A stretch of DNA of 28,980 nt, taken from contig DAOTVD010000314.1 in NCBI GenBank assembly GCA_034437075.1, positions 1 to 28,980 on the forward strand. The letters run 5' to 3'. This DNA comes from DAOTVD01 sp034437075. Lineage in GTDB: Bacteria; Chloroflexota; Anaerolineae; Aggregatilineales; J027. A program made the translations under genes and the position numbers. Each line of letters begins with the position of its first letter. Position 1 is the stretch's first letter. Of the stretch, positions 8,416-18,600 are shown piece after piece. The notes beneath the pieces were generated by a model. It was not told the DNA's origin. It ran no database searches and worked only from the letters and a program-made list of their open reading frames with translations.

Positions 8416-10368
8416 TTGAATAACCCACGATATAGAAATGTTATCATCTATCTTCTGATTGTTATCGCCATTGTGATCCTTTTTCTGACAATTGCCGATA
8501 GCGGTGGCGCACAGGAGATCACGATAACCGAATTAGTAGAAGACATCAACAACGAGCGCGTGGCCTCAATTGAGGTGGATGAGGAAACGCTAGATGTCAC
8601 TTATGTGAATGAGGCCGAAGAACCGCGTACCACACGCATTAATGCCACAGCGGATAATGTGCCCTCGGTATTAGAGAGCCATGGCGCTGAACCCGACAAG
8701 CTGCAACAGGTGGAATTCCGCTATGAGTCGTCTGGCAGCTTCTTGGGGGTCTTCAGCATCTTGGCGACGCTCTTGCCACTGATCTTGATTATCGGGTTCA
8801 TTTACTTCATGGTGCGCCAGGCCCAGGGCAGCAACAACCAGGCGATGCAGTTCGGGCGTAGCAAAGCACGGATGTTTTCCGGTGATCATCCGACCGTCAC
8901 CTTTGATGATGTGGCGGGGGCGGAGGAAGCCAAACAAGAGCTGCAAGAAATTGTGGAGTTCTTGAAAGAGCCGGATAAATTCATCCAACTGGGCGCGCGC
9001 ATTCCGAAAGGCGTTTTGCTGGTGGGTAGCCCCGGCACCGGGAAAACGCTGTTGGCCAAAGCTGTGGCTGGCGAAGCTGGCGTGGCCTTCTTCAGTATTT
9101 CGGGCTCAGAGTTCGTCGAGATGTTTGTTGGCGTGGGGGCCAGCCGCGTCCGCGATTTGTTCGAACAGGCCAAGCGGCATAGCCCATGCATCATCTTTGT
9201 GGATGAAATCGACGCCGTAGGTCGGCATCGGGGCACGGGCTTGGGCGGCAGCCACGACGAGCGCGAACAGACGCTCAACCAGATTCTGGTGGAAATGGAC
9301 GGGTTTGATACCGACACCAACATCATTATCATTGCGGCCACCAACCGCCCAGATATTCTGGACCCCGCGCTGTTGCGCCCGGGCCGCTTCGACCGTCGCG
9401 TTGTGCTGGATCGTCCCGATTTACGCGGGCGCGAGGCCATTCTTAAAGTCCATACGCGCGGTAAACCGCTGTCCAATGATGTCGATCTGGAAACCATGGC
9501 GAAATCCACGCCGGGCTTTGTGGGTGCCGACTTGGAAAACCTGGTGAACGAAGCCGCCATTGTGGCTGCCCGCAAGAATCGCAAGAGTATCAGCATGCGT
9601 GACTTCGAAGAAGCCACCGAGCGTGTGGTGCTGGGGCCAGAGCGCCGCAGCCGCGTGATCTCGGAAGATGAGCGCAAGACCATTGCCTTCCACGAAGCCG
9701 GGCATGCGGTCGTCATGCACATGTTGCCCCATGCCCAGGTCGTGCGCAAGATTACGATTATTCCGCGCGGTATGGCTGGCGGCGTTACGTGGAGTATGCC
9801 CGCCGAAGACAACACCCTGGGCACGGTCGAGCAATTCGAAGACTCGATTGCTGGCGCGCTGGGGGGGCGTATTGCCGAGGAAATCGCCGTCGGGCGCATT
9901 ACCAACGGCGCCGCTAATGACCTGGAACGGGTTACCCAACTCGCGCGGACGATGATCACCCGCTGGGGAATGAGTGAACGCTTGGGCTTGCGCGTCTTTG
10001 GACGCTCCAACGAGATGGTCTTCTTGGGCCGCGAAATCACCGAAGAGCGCGATTATTCCGAGCATGTCGCCGAGATGATCGACGAAGAAGTGCAAAAGAT
10101 CGTTCATCAACAGTACGAACGTGCGCGCGAAATCTTGCTCGAACACCGCGATAAGCTAGAAGCCGTGGCCGAGCGTCTGTTAGAAGTCGAAACGATGGGC
10201 CGTAAAGAATTCCTGATCCTGATGGGCGAGGAAGTCGAAGAAGACACGGGCGTTACGCCTACGCCGACCCCCGACAGCGACCTATCGCCGCCTTCGGGCA
10301 GCGTGCCCAGCAACGATGACGGGCGTGACATGCCGCCCCCCTTAGGGCAAGCACCGTCCCCGGCTTAA
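8416..10368 (+). CDS. ftsH: ATP-dependent zinc metalloprotease FtsH
   Basis: This 650-residue membrane AAA+ protease degrades misassembled membrane proteins and selected cytoplasmic regulators. Two membrane helices (about 9-28 and 112-133) flank a periplasm-side domain. The AAA+ module has Walker A GSPGTGKT at 204-211 (Ser where most FtsH have Pro), Walker B IIFVDEID at 259-266 and the second region of homology with ATNRPD and RPGRFDR. The protease domain has the zinc motif HEAGH at 426-430 and the third ligand Asp502 in TNGAANDLE. The C-terminal 45 residues are a Pro/Ser-rich tail. The start is TTG, supported by GGAGG seven bases upstream; no ATG or GTG fits both the site and the first membrane helix. 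It is a single-gene unit with its own promoter and terminator. Confidence 0.97.
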   Translation: MNNPRYRNVIIYLLIVIAIVILFLTIADSGGAQEITITELVEDINNERVASIEVDEETLDVTYVNEAEEPRTTRINATADNVPSVLESHGAEPDKLQQVEFRYESSGSFLGVFSILATLLPLILIIGFIYFMVRQAQGSNNQAMQFGRSKARMFSGDHPTVTFDDVAGAEEAKQELQEIVEFLKEPDKFIQLGARIPKGVLLVGSPGTGKTLLAKAVAGEAGVAFFSISGSEFVEMFVGVGASRVRDLFEQAKRHSPCIIFVDEIDAVGRHRGTGLGGSHDEREQTLNQILVEMDGFDTDTNIIIIAATNRPDILDPALLRPGRFDRRVVLDRPDLRGREAILKVHTRGKPLSNDVDLETMAKSTPGFVGADLENLVNEAAIVAARKNRKSISMRDFEEATERVVLGPERRSRVISEDERKTIAFHEAGHAVVMHMLPHAQVVRKITIIPRGMAGGVTWSMPAEDNTLGTVEQFEDSIAGALGGRIAEEIAVGRITNGAANDLERVTQLARTMITRWGMSERLGLRVFGRSNEMVFLGREITEERDYSEHVAEMIDEEVQKIVHQQYERAREILLEHRDKLEAVAERLLEVETMGRKEFLILMGEEVEEDTGVTPTPTPDSDLSPPSGSVPSNDDGRDMPPPLGQAPSPA

Positions 10369-10395
10369 CCTACGTATAGCGCTAAGCTAAAACAG

Positions 10396-10420
10396 AAAAA
10401 CCGCCATATAGGCGGTTTTT
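10396..10420. terminator. Bidirectional terminator between ftsH and the HAD phosphatase gene
   Basis: This is a perfect 10-bp inverted repeat, AAAAACCGCC and GGCGGTTTTT, around a five-base ATATA loop. It has a T-tract on both strands. It lies exactly between the stop codons of the two convergent genes and ends one base before the stop of the minus-strand gene, so it can stop both transcripts. Confidence 0.92.
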
Positions 10421-11110
10421 CTATCGTTCTTGTACGCGCCAGTTTTGCTCCAGGGCTGCCGCGCGCAATTGCCGATCTGGCGCGACGGCCACGGCATCCC
10501 CCATCGCCGCCAACATAACCGCATCGCTGTAACTGTCCGCATAGGCGATGCATTCTAGGGGCGAAACCTCCGGCATATGGTCGCTAAGATAAGCGCGGAT
10601 AAAATCCAATTTGCGCGGCCCCACGCAAGCCCGCCCGCGTAAACGCCCGGTGCACACGCCATCGACAATCTGCAAGCGCGAGCCAATCGCCCCCTGGGCG
10701 CCCACATGCTGCGCGATATGTTCCACCGCACCTTCGAACGTCAGACTAATCAGAACGATCTGTGTGCCCTGTTGCGCTAACTGTTGCATTTCGGTCTGCA
10801 TATCTATTTGATAGCGCGCGTGCAAAAAATCTTGGGCCAACCAGCTAAAAAACGCTTCAACATCTGCCGCCGACCAGCCTTTAAGCAGCCACGCTAAACC
10901 GCGTATCCAGCCTGCTTGAAAGCGTACCTCGCCTAAAAGATGCAGGCGATGTAACACGATGCGGGGCAGCGTATAAGCAAACAGCAACAGCACTTTCAGG
11001 CGGGGCACATGCGCATAGCGTAGCACACCCGCCCAGGCGTTCCCTGAGACGAGTGTGCCATCCACATCTACAAACGCGACTTTCGGGACAGATTCAGCCA
11101 CGCGCGGCAT
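10421..11110 (-). CDS. HAD-IB family phosphatase (SerB-like)
   Basis: This 229-residue haloacid-dehalogenase phosphatase has Asp15 and Asp17 in FVDVDGTL (nucleophile and acid), Ser122 in VLISLTF (motif II), Lys167 (motif III) and Asp192/Asp196 in YADSYSDAVML (motif IV). A helical cap lies between motifs I and II. This layout is that of the HAD-IB subfamily, which includes phosphoserine phosphatase and several phospholipid-related phosphatases. A hydrophobic segment around residues 37-50 may let it touch the membrane. Its start codon abuts the stop of the acyl-CoA synthetase gene with no spacer, so it is in the same operon. A lipid-related substrate is possible but is inference only. Confidence 0.85.
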   Translation of the reverse strand: MPRVAESVPKVAFVDVDGTLVSGNAWAGVLRYAHVPRLKVLLLFAYTLPRIVLHRLHLLGEVRFQAGWIRGLAWLLKGWSAADVEAFFSWLAQDFLHARYQIDMQTEMQQLAQQGTQIVLISLTFEGAVEHIAQHVGAQGAIGSRLQIVDGVCTGRLRGRACVGPRKLDFIRAYLSDHMPEVSPLECIAYADSYSDAVMLAAMGDAVAVAPDRQLRAAALEQNWRVQER

Positions 11111-12874
11111 TTACTCCATGGTTTCGGGGGTTGCTGGCTGCGTTTCCATTTCCTGGGCGGCCAATTCGCGCCGCAGGATTTTACCCACCGTACTACGCGG
11201 CAATTCATCGACAAACGCAATCCGGCGTGGCACTTCATACGCCGCTAATTTCTGGCTGGCAAAGTCGATCAATTCCTGCTCGGTGAGCGTTTGGTCATCA
11301 TGCAAGACGACCCAGGCTTTCAGGGCTTCTTGGCCCTGTTTTTCGGGGTGCGGGATGGTGGAAACCCCTGCTTCCAGAATGGCCGGGTGATCCATCAAGA
11401 CATCTTCTACAACGCGCGGATACACGTTAAAGCCGCCGATCAAAGCCATGTCTTTTTTGCGATCCACAATGTAAAAATAGCCATCTTCATCCATGCGTGC
11501 GATGTCGCCGGTCATCAGCCACACCTTGCCTGCTTTGTCCTTACGCAGAACATTGTCTGTTTCGGTGGGCATATTATGATACCCGGTCATCAGTTGCGGG
11601 CCGTGCATGGCTAATTCGCCCACTTCGCCAATGGGCAATATCTCATCTGGGTCTTCCAAGGATACGATCTTCATTTCCATGTCTGGCATGGGCAAGCCGA
11701 TAGACCCGGTACGATTTTCGCCATTCAAGGGATTAGCATGGGTCGCGACTGGGGCTTCGCTCATGCCAAAACCTTCGACCAACTTACCGCCGCTCAGGCG
11801 CTCGAATTCGGCTTTGGTGGCCGGGGGCAGAGGGGCAGAACCGCTGATGCAAGCCCGGATGGAACTTAAATCAACCTTGCCGTTTTTCACCAGCGGATGA
11901 TTATTGATGGCGTTATACAGCGCCGGCACGCCGGGAAAAACCTGGGGTTTATAGGTGTCGATGACATCTAGCACATCGCCAATATCGCGCGGATTGGGCA
12001 GTAGCGCAATCGTGCCGCCCATTGTGGCCGCCGAGGCCACCACCACGACAATCCCAAACGAATGAAAAAACGGAATTGCCCCCAGAAAAACCGTTTCGGT
12101 GGGTTCTTCCGAGCCAAACATCCAGGCTTTGCACATCAACGTATTGGATACCAGCGCCTTATGCGTGGCCATCGCAGCTTTAGAGACGCCCGTCGTGCCG
12201 CCCGTATATTGAAACAAGCATAGGTCGTCGCCACTGACTTGTACATTTGGCTTTTGGCCTTTGTATTGCTTCAGCAGGTCTTGTAGCCAGTGATCTTGGC
12301 TGCGTTTGTCGATACGATGGCCTTCTTTTTTCTCTTTGGCCAGGGTAAACAGCGTGCTAGCCACGCCCGGCAAATATTCTTTGATATTGGTGACGATAAT
12401 CTGCTCGATACCTGTATTCGGTTGCATACCAACCACCATATCGTAAAACAAACTAAGTGTGATGACGATTTTCGCACCGCAATCGTTGATCTGGTATTGC
12501 ATTTTTTCGGCGGGGTAGGTGGGGTTGGTGGCTGCTACGACCCCGCCCGCTTTCAGAATACCAAAGAAAGCGATCAAGAATTGTACAGAGTTGGGCATCA
12601 CAATAACGACACGATCCCCTTTTTGTAACCCCATTTTCACGAGGGCGGCGGCCAAGGCATCGGAGGTTTCGTCAATTTCCCGATACGAAACCGCTTTGCC
12701 TACCCGGCCCAGCACAGGCAAATTCGCCGATGCAATCAACAGCGCGCGGTCGGGGGTTTTGCGCGCTGCATCGCGCAAGAGGTCATGTAGCGCGCTGTCG
12801 GGGTAGGGTTTCAAACTATGCGGTACACCAGGATCATACTTTTTCAACCACGGCTTGTCGGCATAGGTAATCAT
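11111..12874 (-). CDS. fadD: Long-chain fatty-acid--CoA ligase (FadD-like)
   Basis: This 587-residue member of the adenylate-forming (ANL) family activates a fatty acid with ATP to an acyl-adenylate and then to acyl-CoA. The AMP-binding motif YTGGTTGVSKAAM lies at 223-235, the second motif GFGMSEA at 368-374, the TGD of motif A7 at 455-457, the hinge region DRKKDMALIGGFNVYP around 471-486 and the catalytic Lys565 in STVGKILRREL. The FNVYP segment is typical of long-chain acyl-CoA synthetases. Chain-length preference cannot be read here. A minus-strand GGAG lies about ten bases before the start. It is the first gene of an operon with the HAD phosphatase and is divergent from the inositol-monophosphatase-like gene. 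It may feed beta-oxidation together with the crotonase about 8 kb away. Confidence 0.93.
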   Translation of the reverse strand: MITYADKPWLKKYDPGVPHSLKPYPDSALHDLLRDAARKTPDRALLIASANLPVLGRVGKAVSYREIDETSDALAAALVKMGLQKGDRVVIVMPNSVQFLIAFFGILKAGGVVAATNPTYPAEKMQYQINDCGAKIVITLSLFYDMVVGMQPNTGIEQIIVTNIKEYLPGVASTLFTLAKEKKEGHRIDKRSQDHWLQDLLKQYKGQKPNVQVSGDDLCLFQYTGGTTGVSKAAMATHKALVSNTLMCKAWMFGSEEPTETVFLGAIPFFHSFGIVVVVASAATMGGTIALLPNPRDIGDVLDVIDTYKPQVFPGVPALYNAINNHPLVKNGKVDLSSIRACISGSAPLPPATKAEFERLSGGKLVEGFGMSEAPVATHANPLNGENRTGSIGLPMPDMEMKIVSLEDPDEILPIGEVGELAMHGPQLMTGYHNMPTETDNVLRKDKAGKVWLMTGDIARMDEDGYFYIVDRKKDMALIGGFNVYPRVVEDVLMDHPAILEAGVSTIPHPEKQGQEALKAWVVLHDDQTLTEQELIDFASQKLAAYEVPRRIAFVDELPRSTVGKILRRELAAQEMETQPATPETME

Positions 12875-12984
12875 CTATTTGTCACTCCTGCATCATGAAA
12901 ACGTCTTTTCTATAAGCGTACTCGGTATTGTGCCATATTCCGAGATGGCTTGCCGTATTTTAATGCCCGATTTAGATTCAACAG

Positions 12985-12990
12985 TATAAT
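12985..12990 (+). promoter_or_regulatory. -10 element for the IMPase-like gene
   Basis: A perfect TATAAT lies 29 bases before the ATG at 13020. No clear -35 element is found at the normal distance. The 145-bp gap is shared with the divergent acyl-CoA ligase gene, whose own promoter I cannot place with confidence. Confidence 0.4.
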
Positions 12991-13019
12991 CAGCGCACAA
13001 GCTAAATGAAAGACACACC

Positions 13020-13841
13020 ATGTTGCCACATACCACATTACAAGACGTCGCGAGCCAGGCGGCTCGGGCTGGCGGAAAAGCCTTGCTGGATAGGCAGTTC
13101 CAGCAGCGCGACATCACCAGCAAAGGCCATCTAGACATTGTGACGGATGCCGATTTTGCTGCCGATGCCGCCATCCAGCAAACCATACACCATCATTTCC
13201 CCGAGCATACGATCCTGAGTGAAGAATCCGACGCTGCCGCGCATATCGACACCTGGCGCCCGCCAGAGGATACCTACACTTGGATTATTGATCCGCTGGA
13301 TGGCACGAACAATTATGCGCGTGGTAATCCATCCTGGAGCGTGTCGGTGGCCGTGGCGCGTGGCGGTCAAATCCTGGCGGGGGCGGTGTATGATGCGACG
13401 CGCGATCATCTCTTTTTTGCCAGCCAGGGCGGAGGCGCATGGTTAAATGAGAAGCGTTTACAGGTGCGTGCCACGGAACTAGAATGGGCAGCGCTGGCTG
13501 CGGACTGGCCTACCCATCCACCGTATCGGCGCATGCAATGGGACATGCTCGACCAGCTTATGCCCGAAGTGCGCACATTGCGCTGTTGGGGAACGACAGC
13601 CCTCGCGCTGGCCCATATCGCTGCCGGATACCTGGATGTGTACCTGAATCGTGGCTTCAAAATATGGGATGTAGCCGCCGGGATTTTGCTTGTACAAGAG
13701 GCCGCCGGCCAGGTCACGCGCCTGGATGGCTCGGCCTGGGCACTCCATCAACGCGATTTACTGGCCACGAATGGGTATTTGCATTCGACCATCCAAGAGC
13801 GCATCGCGCCCGTCGTGGCCGACCATGAATTGCCCGGATGA
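13020..13841 (+). CDS. Inositol-monophosphatase family phosphatase
   Basis: This 273-residue member of the lithium-sensitive Mg-dependent phosphatase superfamily has the catalytic glutamate in LSEES (Glu69), the metal-binding WIIDPLDGTNNY (Asp91, Asp94) and the C-terminal ligand Asp217 in KIWDVAAG. These three motifs define the IMPase/FBPase/CysQ group. Likely substrates are inositol-1-phosphate, 3'-phosphoadenosine-5'-phosphate or fructose bisphosphate; the sequence alone does not decide. It leads a plus-strand run of genes, but the next gene appears to have its own promoter inside this gene's 3' end. Confidence 0.9.
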   Translation: MLPHTTLQDVASQAARAGGKALLDRQFQQRDITSKGHLDIVTDADFAADAAIQQTIHHHFPEHTILSEESDAAAHIDTWRPPEDTYTWIIDPLDGTNNYARGNPSWSVSVAVARGGQILAGAVYDATRDHLFFASQGGGAWLNEKRLQVRATELEWAALAADWPTHPPYRRMQWDMLDQLMPEVRTLRCWGTTALALAHIAAGYLDVYLNRGFKIWDVAAGILLVQEAAGQVTRLDGSAWALHQRDLLATNGYLHSTIQERIAPVVADHELPG

Positions 13842-13858
13842 CCATCTGAGGATACAAT
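13830..13858 (+). promoter_or_regulatory. Promoter overlapping the end of the IMPase-like gene
   Basis: TTGCCC (four of six to the -35 consensus) and TACAAT (five of six to the -10) are separated by 17 bp. The -35 lies inside the last codons of the phosphatase gene. It would drive the helical-protein and PLD genes from about 35 bases upstream of the first start. Confidence 0.5.
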
Positions 13859-13899
13859 GCTCGAATAGCCTTTCTGAGAACCGTAACGAGACAAATCGT

Positions 13900-14367
13900 A
13901 TGCCTACTGACAATCCTTGGACAGCCAAACTACACGATACAATCTTAGACAATAGTTCCATCACGGACGGCCTGACGGATGACCAAGCCCAACCGCTTAT
14001 CGATTGGGGATTGGATATGGCGGTGATCGTGACGCAGAACTTCCCCTCAACACCCGACCCCGCGCTAGAAGATCGCTTTGACGAATTGCGTGCTGACCTG
14101 CCCCGGTTGATGAAACGTATCAGTTGGATATGCCTTTACCGCGAGAAAAAAGGGCCAGAATGGACGCTGAAAACCCTGGGGCAACTGAACGAAATGAACC
14201 AAAATTTGCACGGTGCCCATGCCCCGCAAATCCCACCCCAAGAGCAAGAACAACTCGCACATCAGCAAATCGGCCTGGACGGCTTGGCGTTGATTCGGCA
14301 TCTGATGCAACGCCTAACCCCGCCCAGCGACGACTTAACTGGCACACGTACAAACGAGGAGGTGTAA
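13900..14367 (+). CDS. Hypothetical helical protein, 155 residues
   Basis: I do not recognise a family. The ATG at 13900 is the likely start: the longer open frame upstream overlaps the phosphatase gene in another frame and has no coding character. The product is mostly predicted helix, rich in Gln, Leu, Asp and Pro, without a signal peptide or membrane segment, so it is probably cytoplasmic. Residues near 20-40 (DDQAQPLIDWGLDMA) and 80-100 look like amphipathic helices. There is no cysteine pair or catalytic motif. Its stop lies one base before the ATG of the PLD-family gene, whose AGGAGG ribosome-binding site falls within this gene's last codons, so the two are coupled. A role connected to the PLD protein or the kinase-like envelope genes is only a guess. 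Confidence 0.6.
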   Translation: MPTDNPWTAKLHDTILDNSSITDGLTDDQAQPLIDWGLDMAVIVTQNFPSTPDPALEDRFDELRADLPRLMKRISWICLYREKKGPEWTLKTLGQLNEMNQNLHGAHAPQIPPQEQEQLAHQQIGLDGLALIRHLMQRLTPPSDDLTGTRTNEEV

Positions 14368-14368
14368 C

Positions 14369-15619
14369 ATGGCCAAACGTTCGAAAGACAAAAAAAGTAA
14401 CCCGCTACGCCAGATATTATCGCTGTTGGTGCTGCTAGCCATTGTAGTCGGGGCAGCGTATTTAGGTATCGACCGCGAAACGCTCGAAGAGTTCGGCGTG
14501 GATACCCAACCGCTCGAAGATTTGGGCGTGTTTGATGAAGAAAGTCTCATGGGGTCGGCGGTGGAAAATGACCCAGCAGCGCGTGGGCCAGTCCCGCCCC
14601 AGGTTGTGGAAGTCCCACCGATTGAAGGCGACCTGTATTCGCTGTACTTTACACAACCCATCAATAGTAGCGACGAAGCCGACCATACGGGTGCCGTGAT
14701 TGAGCAAGCTTTGATCGAGCAAATCAACAACACCCAAAATACGTTAGACATCGCGCTATATGAGCTAAACGTGCCCGATACGACGGCGGCAATCATCGCT
14801 GCCCACGAGCGCGGCGTGCAGGTGCGCATGGTCGTGGATGATGAAGCGGCATTCGAAGAACCCACTTCCACAGTCGAAGAAATTCTGGATGTGGGGGTGC
14901 CGATCATCAACGATGGCAATGCATCCGACCTGATGCACAACAAGTTTTTCATCTTTGATCGGCAGGCCGTCTGGACGGGGTCGATGAACATCACCCGCAA
15001 CGGCATCTACAACAATAACAATAACGCGATATTGATACGCTCGCCGCAAATCGTCGCGAATTTCCAAACCGAGTTTGACGAAATGTTCATACAAGGACAG
15101 TTCAACCGCAGTGGCGACCCCGGCACACTGCCCAACCGAGACATCATCATTGGCGGTACGCGCATCGAAACCTACTTTTCGCCCGAAAGCGGCGATGAAA
15201 TCGTCGCTCGCCTGGTCGAGTTAATGGGCGAAGCCGACGAGACGATTCGCGTCTTGGTCTTTAACTTTACGCTGGAAGAAATCCAGGAGGCAATTCTGGC
15301 GCGCATGGATGACGGTGTCGCGGTGCAGGGCGTATTCGAGGTGCGCGGCAGTTTGCAAGGCGCGATGTTGCCGCTGGCCTGTGGGGGGGCACAGATGCGC
15401 CAGGATGGCAACCCCAACACCATGCATCACAAAGTCTTCATTATTGATGATGAAATCGTGGTGATGGGCTCGTTCAATTTCAGCAACAGCGCGCGCGACA
15501 ACAATAACGAGAATCTGCTGATTGTGCATGATCCGGCAATAGCGAGCGCGTTTATCAGCGAGTTTAATGCACGTTTCAACGAAGGTCGCGAAATCCCAGA
15601 CGAAGACTTTAGCTGTTAG
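14369..15619 (+). CDS. Phospholipase-D-like phosphodiesterase, membrane anchored
   Basis: This 416-residue protein has a very basic N-terminus (KRSKDKK), then one membrane helix (about 13-33), so the rest should lie outside the cytoplasm. Two complete HKD motifs are present: His190-Lys192-Asp197 in HNKFFIFD, followed by GSMN, and His353-Lys355-Asp360 in HHKVFIID, followed by GSFN. This is the PLD superfamily active site, which forms a phosphohistidine intermediate and is found in cardiolipin synthases, phospholipases and Nuc-type nucleases. The short domain between the motifs is more like Nuc or PLD phosphodiesterases than cardiolipin synthase, which has two membrane helices. The substrate, extracellular DNA or lipid, is open. 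AGGAGG lies just upstream, within the preceding gene. Confidence 0.88.
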   Translation: MAKRSKDKKSNPLRQILSLLVLLAIVVGAAYLGIDRETLEEFGVDTQPLEDLGVFDEESLMGSAVENDPAARGPVPPQVVEVPPIEGDLYSLYFTQPINSSDEADHTGAVIEQALIEQINNTQNTLDIALYELNVPDTTAAIIAAHERGVQVRMVVDDEAAFEEPTSTVEEILDVGVPIINDGNASDLMHNKFFIFDRQAVWTGSMNITRNGIYNNNNNAILIRSPQIVANFQTEFDEMFIQGQFNRSGDPGTLPNRDIIIGGTRIETYFSPESGDEIVARLVELMGEADETIRVLVFNFTLEEIQEAILARMDDGVAVQGVFEVRGSLQGAMLPLACGGAQMRQDGNPNTMHHKVFIIDDEIVVMGSFNFSNSARDNNNENLLIVHDPAIASAFISEFNARFNEGREIPDEDFSC

Positions 15620-15674
15620 ACGTGGGCAAGAGATGGTAGAATACCTGTGCTAGCCGTTAGTAGATGGTTTGTAT

Positions 15675-18600
15675 ATGCCTTTTATTGAAGCACCCACCAC
15701 ATTTTACCTGGGGCGACGCTTTGACTACCAAAGTGATCGTCTAATCGACGAAGTCATCTATTATGACTCGCGTGACTTGACGACCCATGCGGTCGTCGTC
15801 GGTATGACCGGCAGCGGTAAAACCGGTTTGTGCATTACGCTGCTTGAAGAAGCCGTGATGGACAATATTCCGGCGATTATCATTGACCCCAAAGGGGACA
15901 TTACGAATCTGCTGCTGACTTTCCCGAATCTCTCGGCGGAAGAATTCCGCCCGTGGATCAACGAAGATGATGCGGCTCGCGCAGGGATGAGCCCGCAAGA
16001 ATACGCGCAAGATGTCGCGCAACGCTGGCGCGAAGGTCTGGCCAGTTGGGGTATCGGCCCGCAACGTATCGCAGAGTTCAAGCAACATGCCCAGTTCAGC
16101 GTCTTTACCCCAGGCTCGGATACGGGGCTAGCGATTAGCATCGTGGATGCGCTGCAACCGCCGCGCGAAGGGTGGTTTGGCAGCGAAGAAAGCCACCGCG
16201 AACGCATCAGCGGTATCGTAACGGCGTTGTTGGCTCTGACGGGCAAGAAAGTCAACGCCAAAGAACGCGAGCATGTGCTAATCTCCAACATCATCGAAAA
16301 TGCCTGGCGGCAAAATATGCCGCTGACGATTGGCGACATTATCGTGCAGGTGCAACAGCCGCCCTTCAATACCCTGGGCGTCTTCGACATCGAAACCTTC
16401 TTCCCGGAAAAAGACCGTTTTAAGCTGGCCATCGAGATGAACAACATCATCGCTTCGCCCAGCTTTCAATCCTGGCTAGAAGGCGAACCGCTGGATGTCA
16501 GCAATCTGTTGTATAACCGCCAAGGGCAACCGCGTGTCAGCGTGTTTTATATCGCGCACCTCAACGATAACCAACGCGAATTCATCATCACGCTTATTCT
16601 GGAAAGCATGCTTTCCTGGATGCGTACCCTAGGCGGCACGAGCAGCCTGCGCGCGATCTTGTACTTTGACGAAGTCTACGGCCACTTTCCGCCCTATCCC
16701 AAGAATCCGCCAACCAAAGACCCGATCCTGCGCTTGCTGAAACAGGCGCGCGCCTTTGGCATTGGGACGATCTTGGCAACCCAGAACCCCGGCGACCTGG
16801 ACTATAAAGGTCTTTCCAATGCTGGCACGTGGTTTATCGGCAAATTGCAAACCGAGAATGACAAGCGCAAGGTCTTGGATGGGCTGGCGACGGCCAGTTC
16901 TGCCGAAAACCCTATCGACACCAGCCAGATGGATGACTTGCTTTCGGCGCTTGATCCGCGTGTGTTTGTGCTGAACAACGTGCACGATCCTGGCGGCCCG
17001 GTGGTGATGCATACCCGCTGGGCTATGAGCTATCTGCGCGGGCCACTGACGCGCGCGCAAGTCGCCCAACTGATGGCCCCTCAAAAAGGCATGATGGCCC
17101 AGGGGCCGTATTCGCAATATCATCAGCCGGGTAGCTTTCCAGGACAACAGCAAGGCTATCAACAGCAGGGTTTCCTGGGCCAACAACAGGGCTTTCAGCA
17201 GCCCGGCTTCCAGGGCCAACAGCAAGGCGCTCCAGGTAGCCCGCCACCCCCGCCCGGGTTGCCGGAGGTCGGTAATCTGGCGCCGCCGCCCGGCTTACCC
17301 GAAATGCCGGGCTTTAACCCCAGCAGCTTTGGCCAGCAAAAACCCGCGCAACCGCCGGGCGCGCCGCAAGGTTTTAGCAGTGCTCAGCAGCCCCCGCTGC
17401 CCCAACAGGGTATGGGGTACGGCGCGCAACAATCCGGTTTTCAAGGCCAACCGGGTTTTCAAGGCCAACAGCAAGGCTTCCAACAACAAGGTTTTCAAGG
17501 CCAAACGGGGGGGTATCAACAGCCCGGCACCGGCGGTATGCCCGCCCAGGGCCAACAGGCCCGTCATCAGGCGGGCGGCTTGCCCGAAGGCTTCAGCATG
17601 ACGCCGCCGTCGCTCTCATCGAGCGTAAACCAAATCTACCTGCCCATGAATATGCCTTACCAGCAATCTTTGGCCCATTGGGAGGCGCAAAACAATCTGC
17701 GGGCAGGCAATGCGAGCAACCCAACCGTGTTGTACCATCCATTTTTGCTAGCGCAGTGCGAAGTGCGTTATATGGATCGCAAAATGGACATCAACGTGAT
17801 CGAAAAATATGCGTATCATGTGATGGAGGTGCGGCGTTCGGGGCTGGTGCGTTGGGATGAGCACGTGGCCAAGCCTATCCAAGCGCGCAGTGTGGAATAT
17901 CAACCGGCGCAAGGGGCTGGTTTCGGCGAACTGCCGCCCGGCTTAACAGACCGCAAGCGCGTCTCTGACCTGGAAAAAGAAGTCGTCGATTATATCTACA
18001 AAACGGCCTACATCGTGTTGCCCGCTAATCACGATCTGAACGTTTATTCCTATCCTGGTGAACCCTATCCAGATTTCCAGGCCAGGGTGAATAGTGTGGC
18101 GCGGGCTGGTCGTGATGAAGAAATCGACAAGGTAACGCGCAAATACGAAGCGCAATTCGACAAGCTCGAAGACCAGTACAAGCGCGAAGAACGCGAACTC
18201 GAAGCCGATCAAGCCTCGTTGCAAGGGCTAGGGCGCGAGTCCTTGGCCACGATGGGTGAAGCCGCGCTGAGTTTATTCCGGGGCCGCACAACCTATACAC
18301 TCTCGCGCGTGACGCGCGTGCGCCGCTACCAGGAGCAAGCCAAGCAAGATGTCGCCGAGTCGGTAGAAACCCTGCAACGCCTAGAAGCCGATATGGATGC
18401 GTTACAGGCAGATTTCGAACGCGAGATCGCGCGTATCAATGATAAATGGGCGCGCCTGGCGAGCAACATCACCGAAGAGCGCGTGAACCCATTGAAGAAA
18501 GATATTCATATCGAACTCTATGGCATAGCCTGGAAACCGTTCTATTTCACGATCATCAACGGCCAAAACGCGATGCTCCCCGCTTGGCAGGGGCAACACG

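Noticed and set aside
8886..10040. A 384-codon open frame on the minus strand across ftsH.
   Set aside because: It is antisense to the most conserved part of ftsH, has Ser/Arg-rich composition typical of a shadow frame, and no start signals.
13690..13899. Extension of the 155-residue hypothetical protein upstream to 13690.
   Set aside because: That part overlaps the phosphatase gene in another frame and lacks a ribosome-binding site; the promoter at 13830-13858 also lies inside it.
17128..17530. Repeated GGCCAACAGCAAGG-type units could look like a CRISPR array or minisatellite.
   Set aside because: The units are in frame, irregular in length, without unique spacers of constant size, and code for Gln/Gly-rich protein inside an intact gene.
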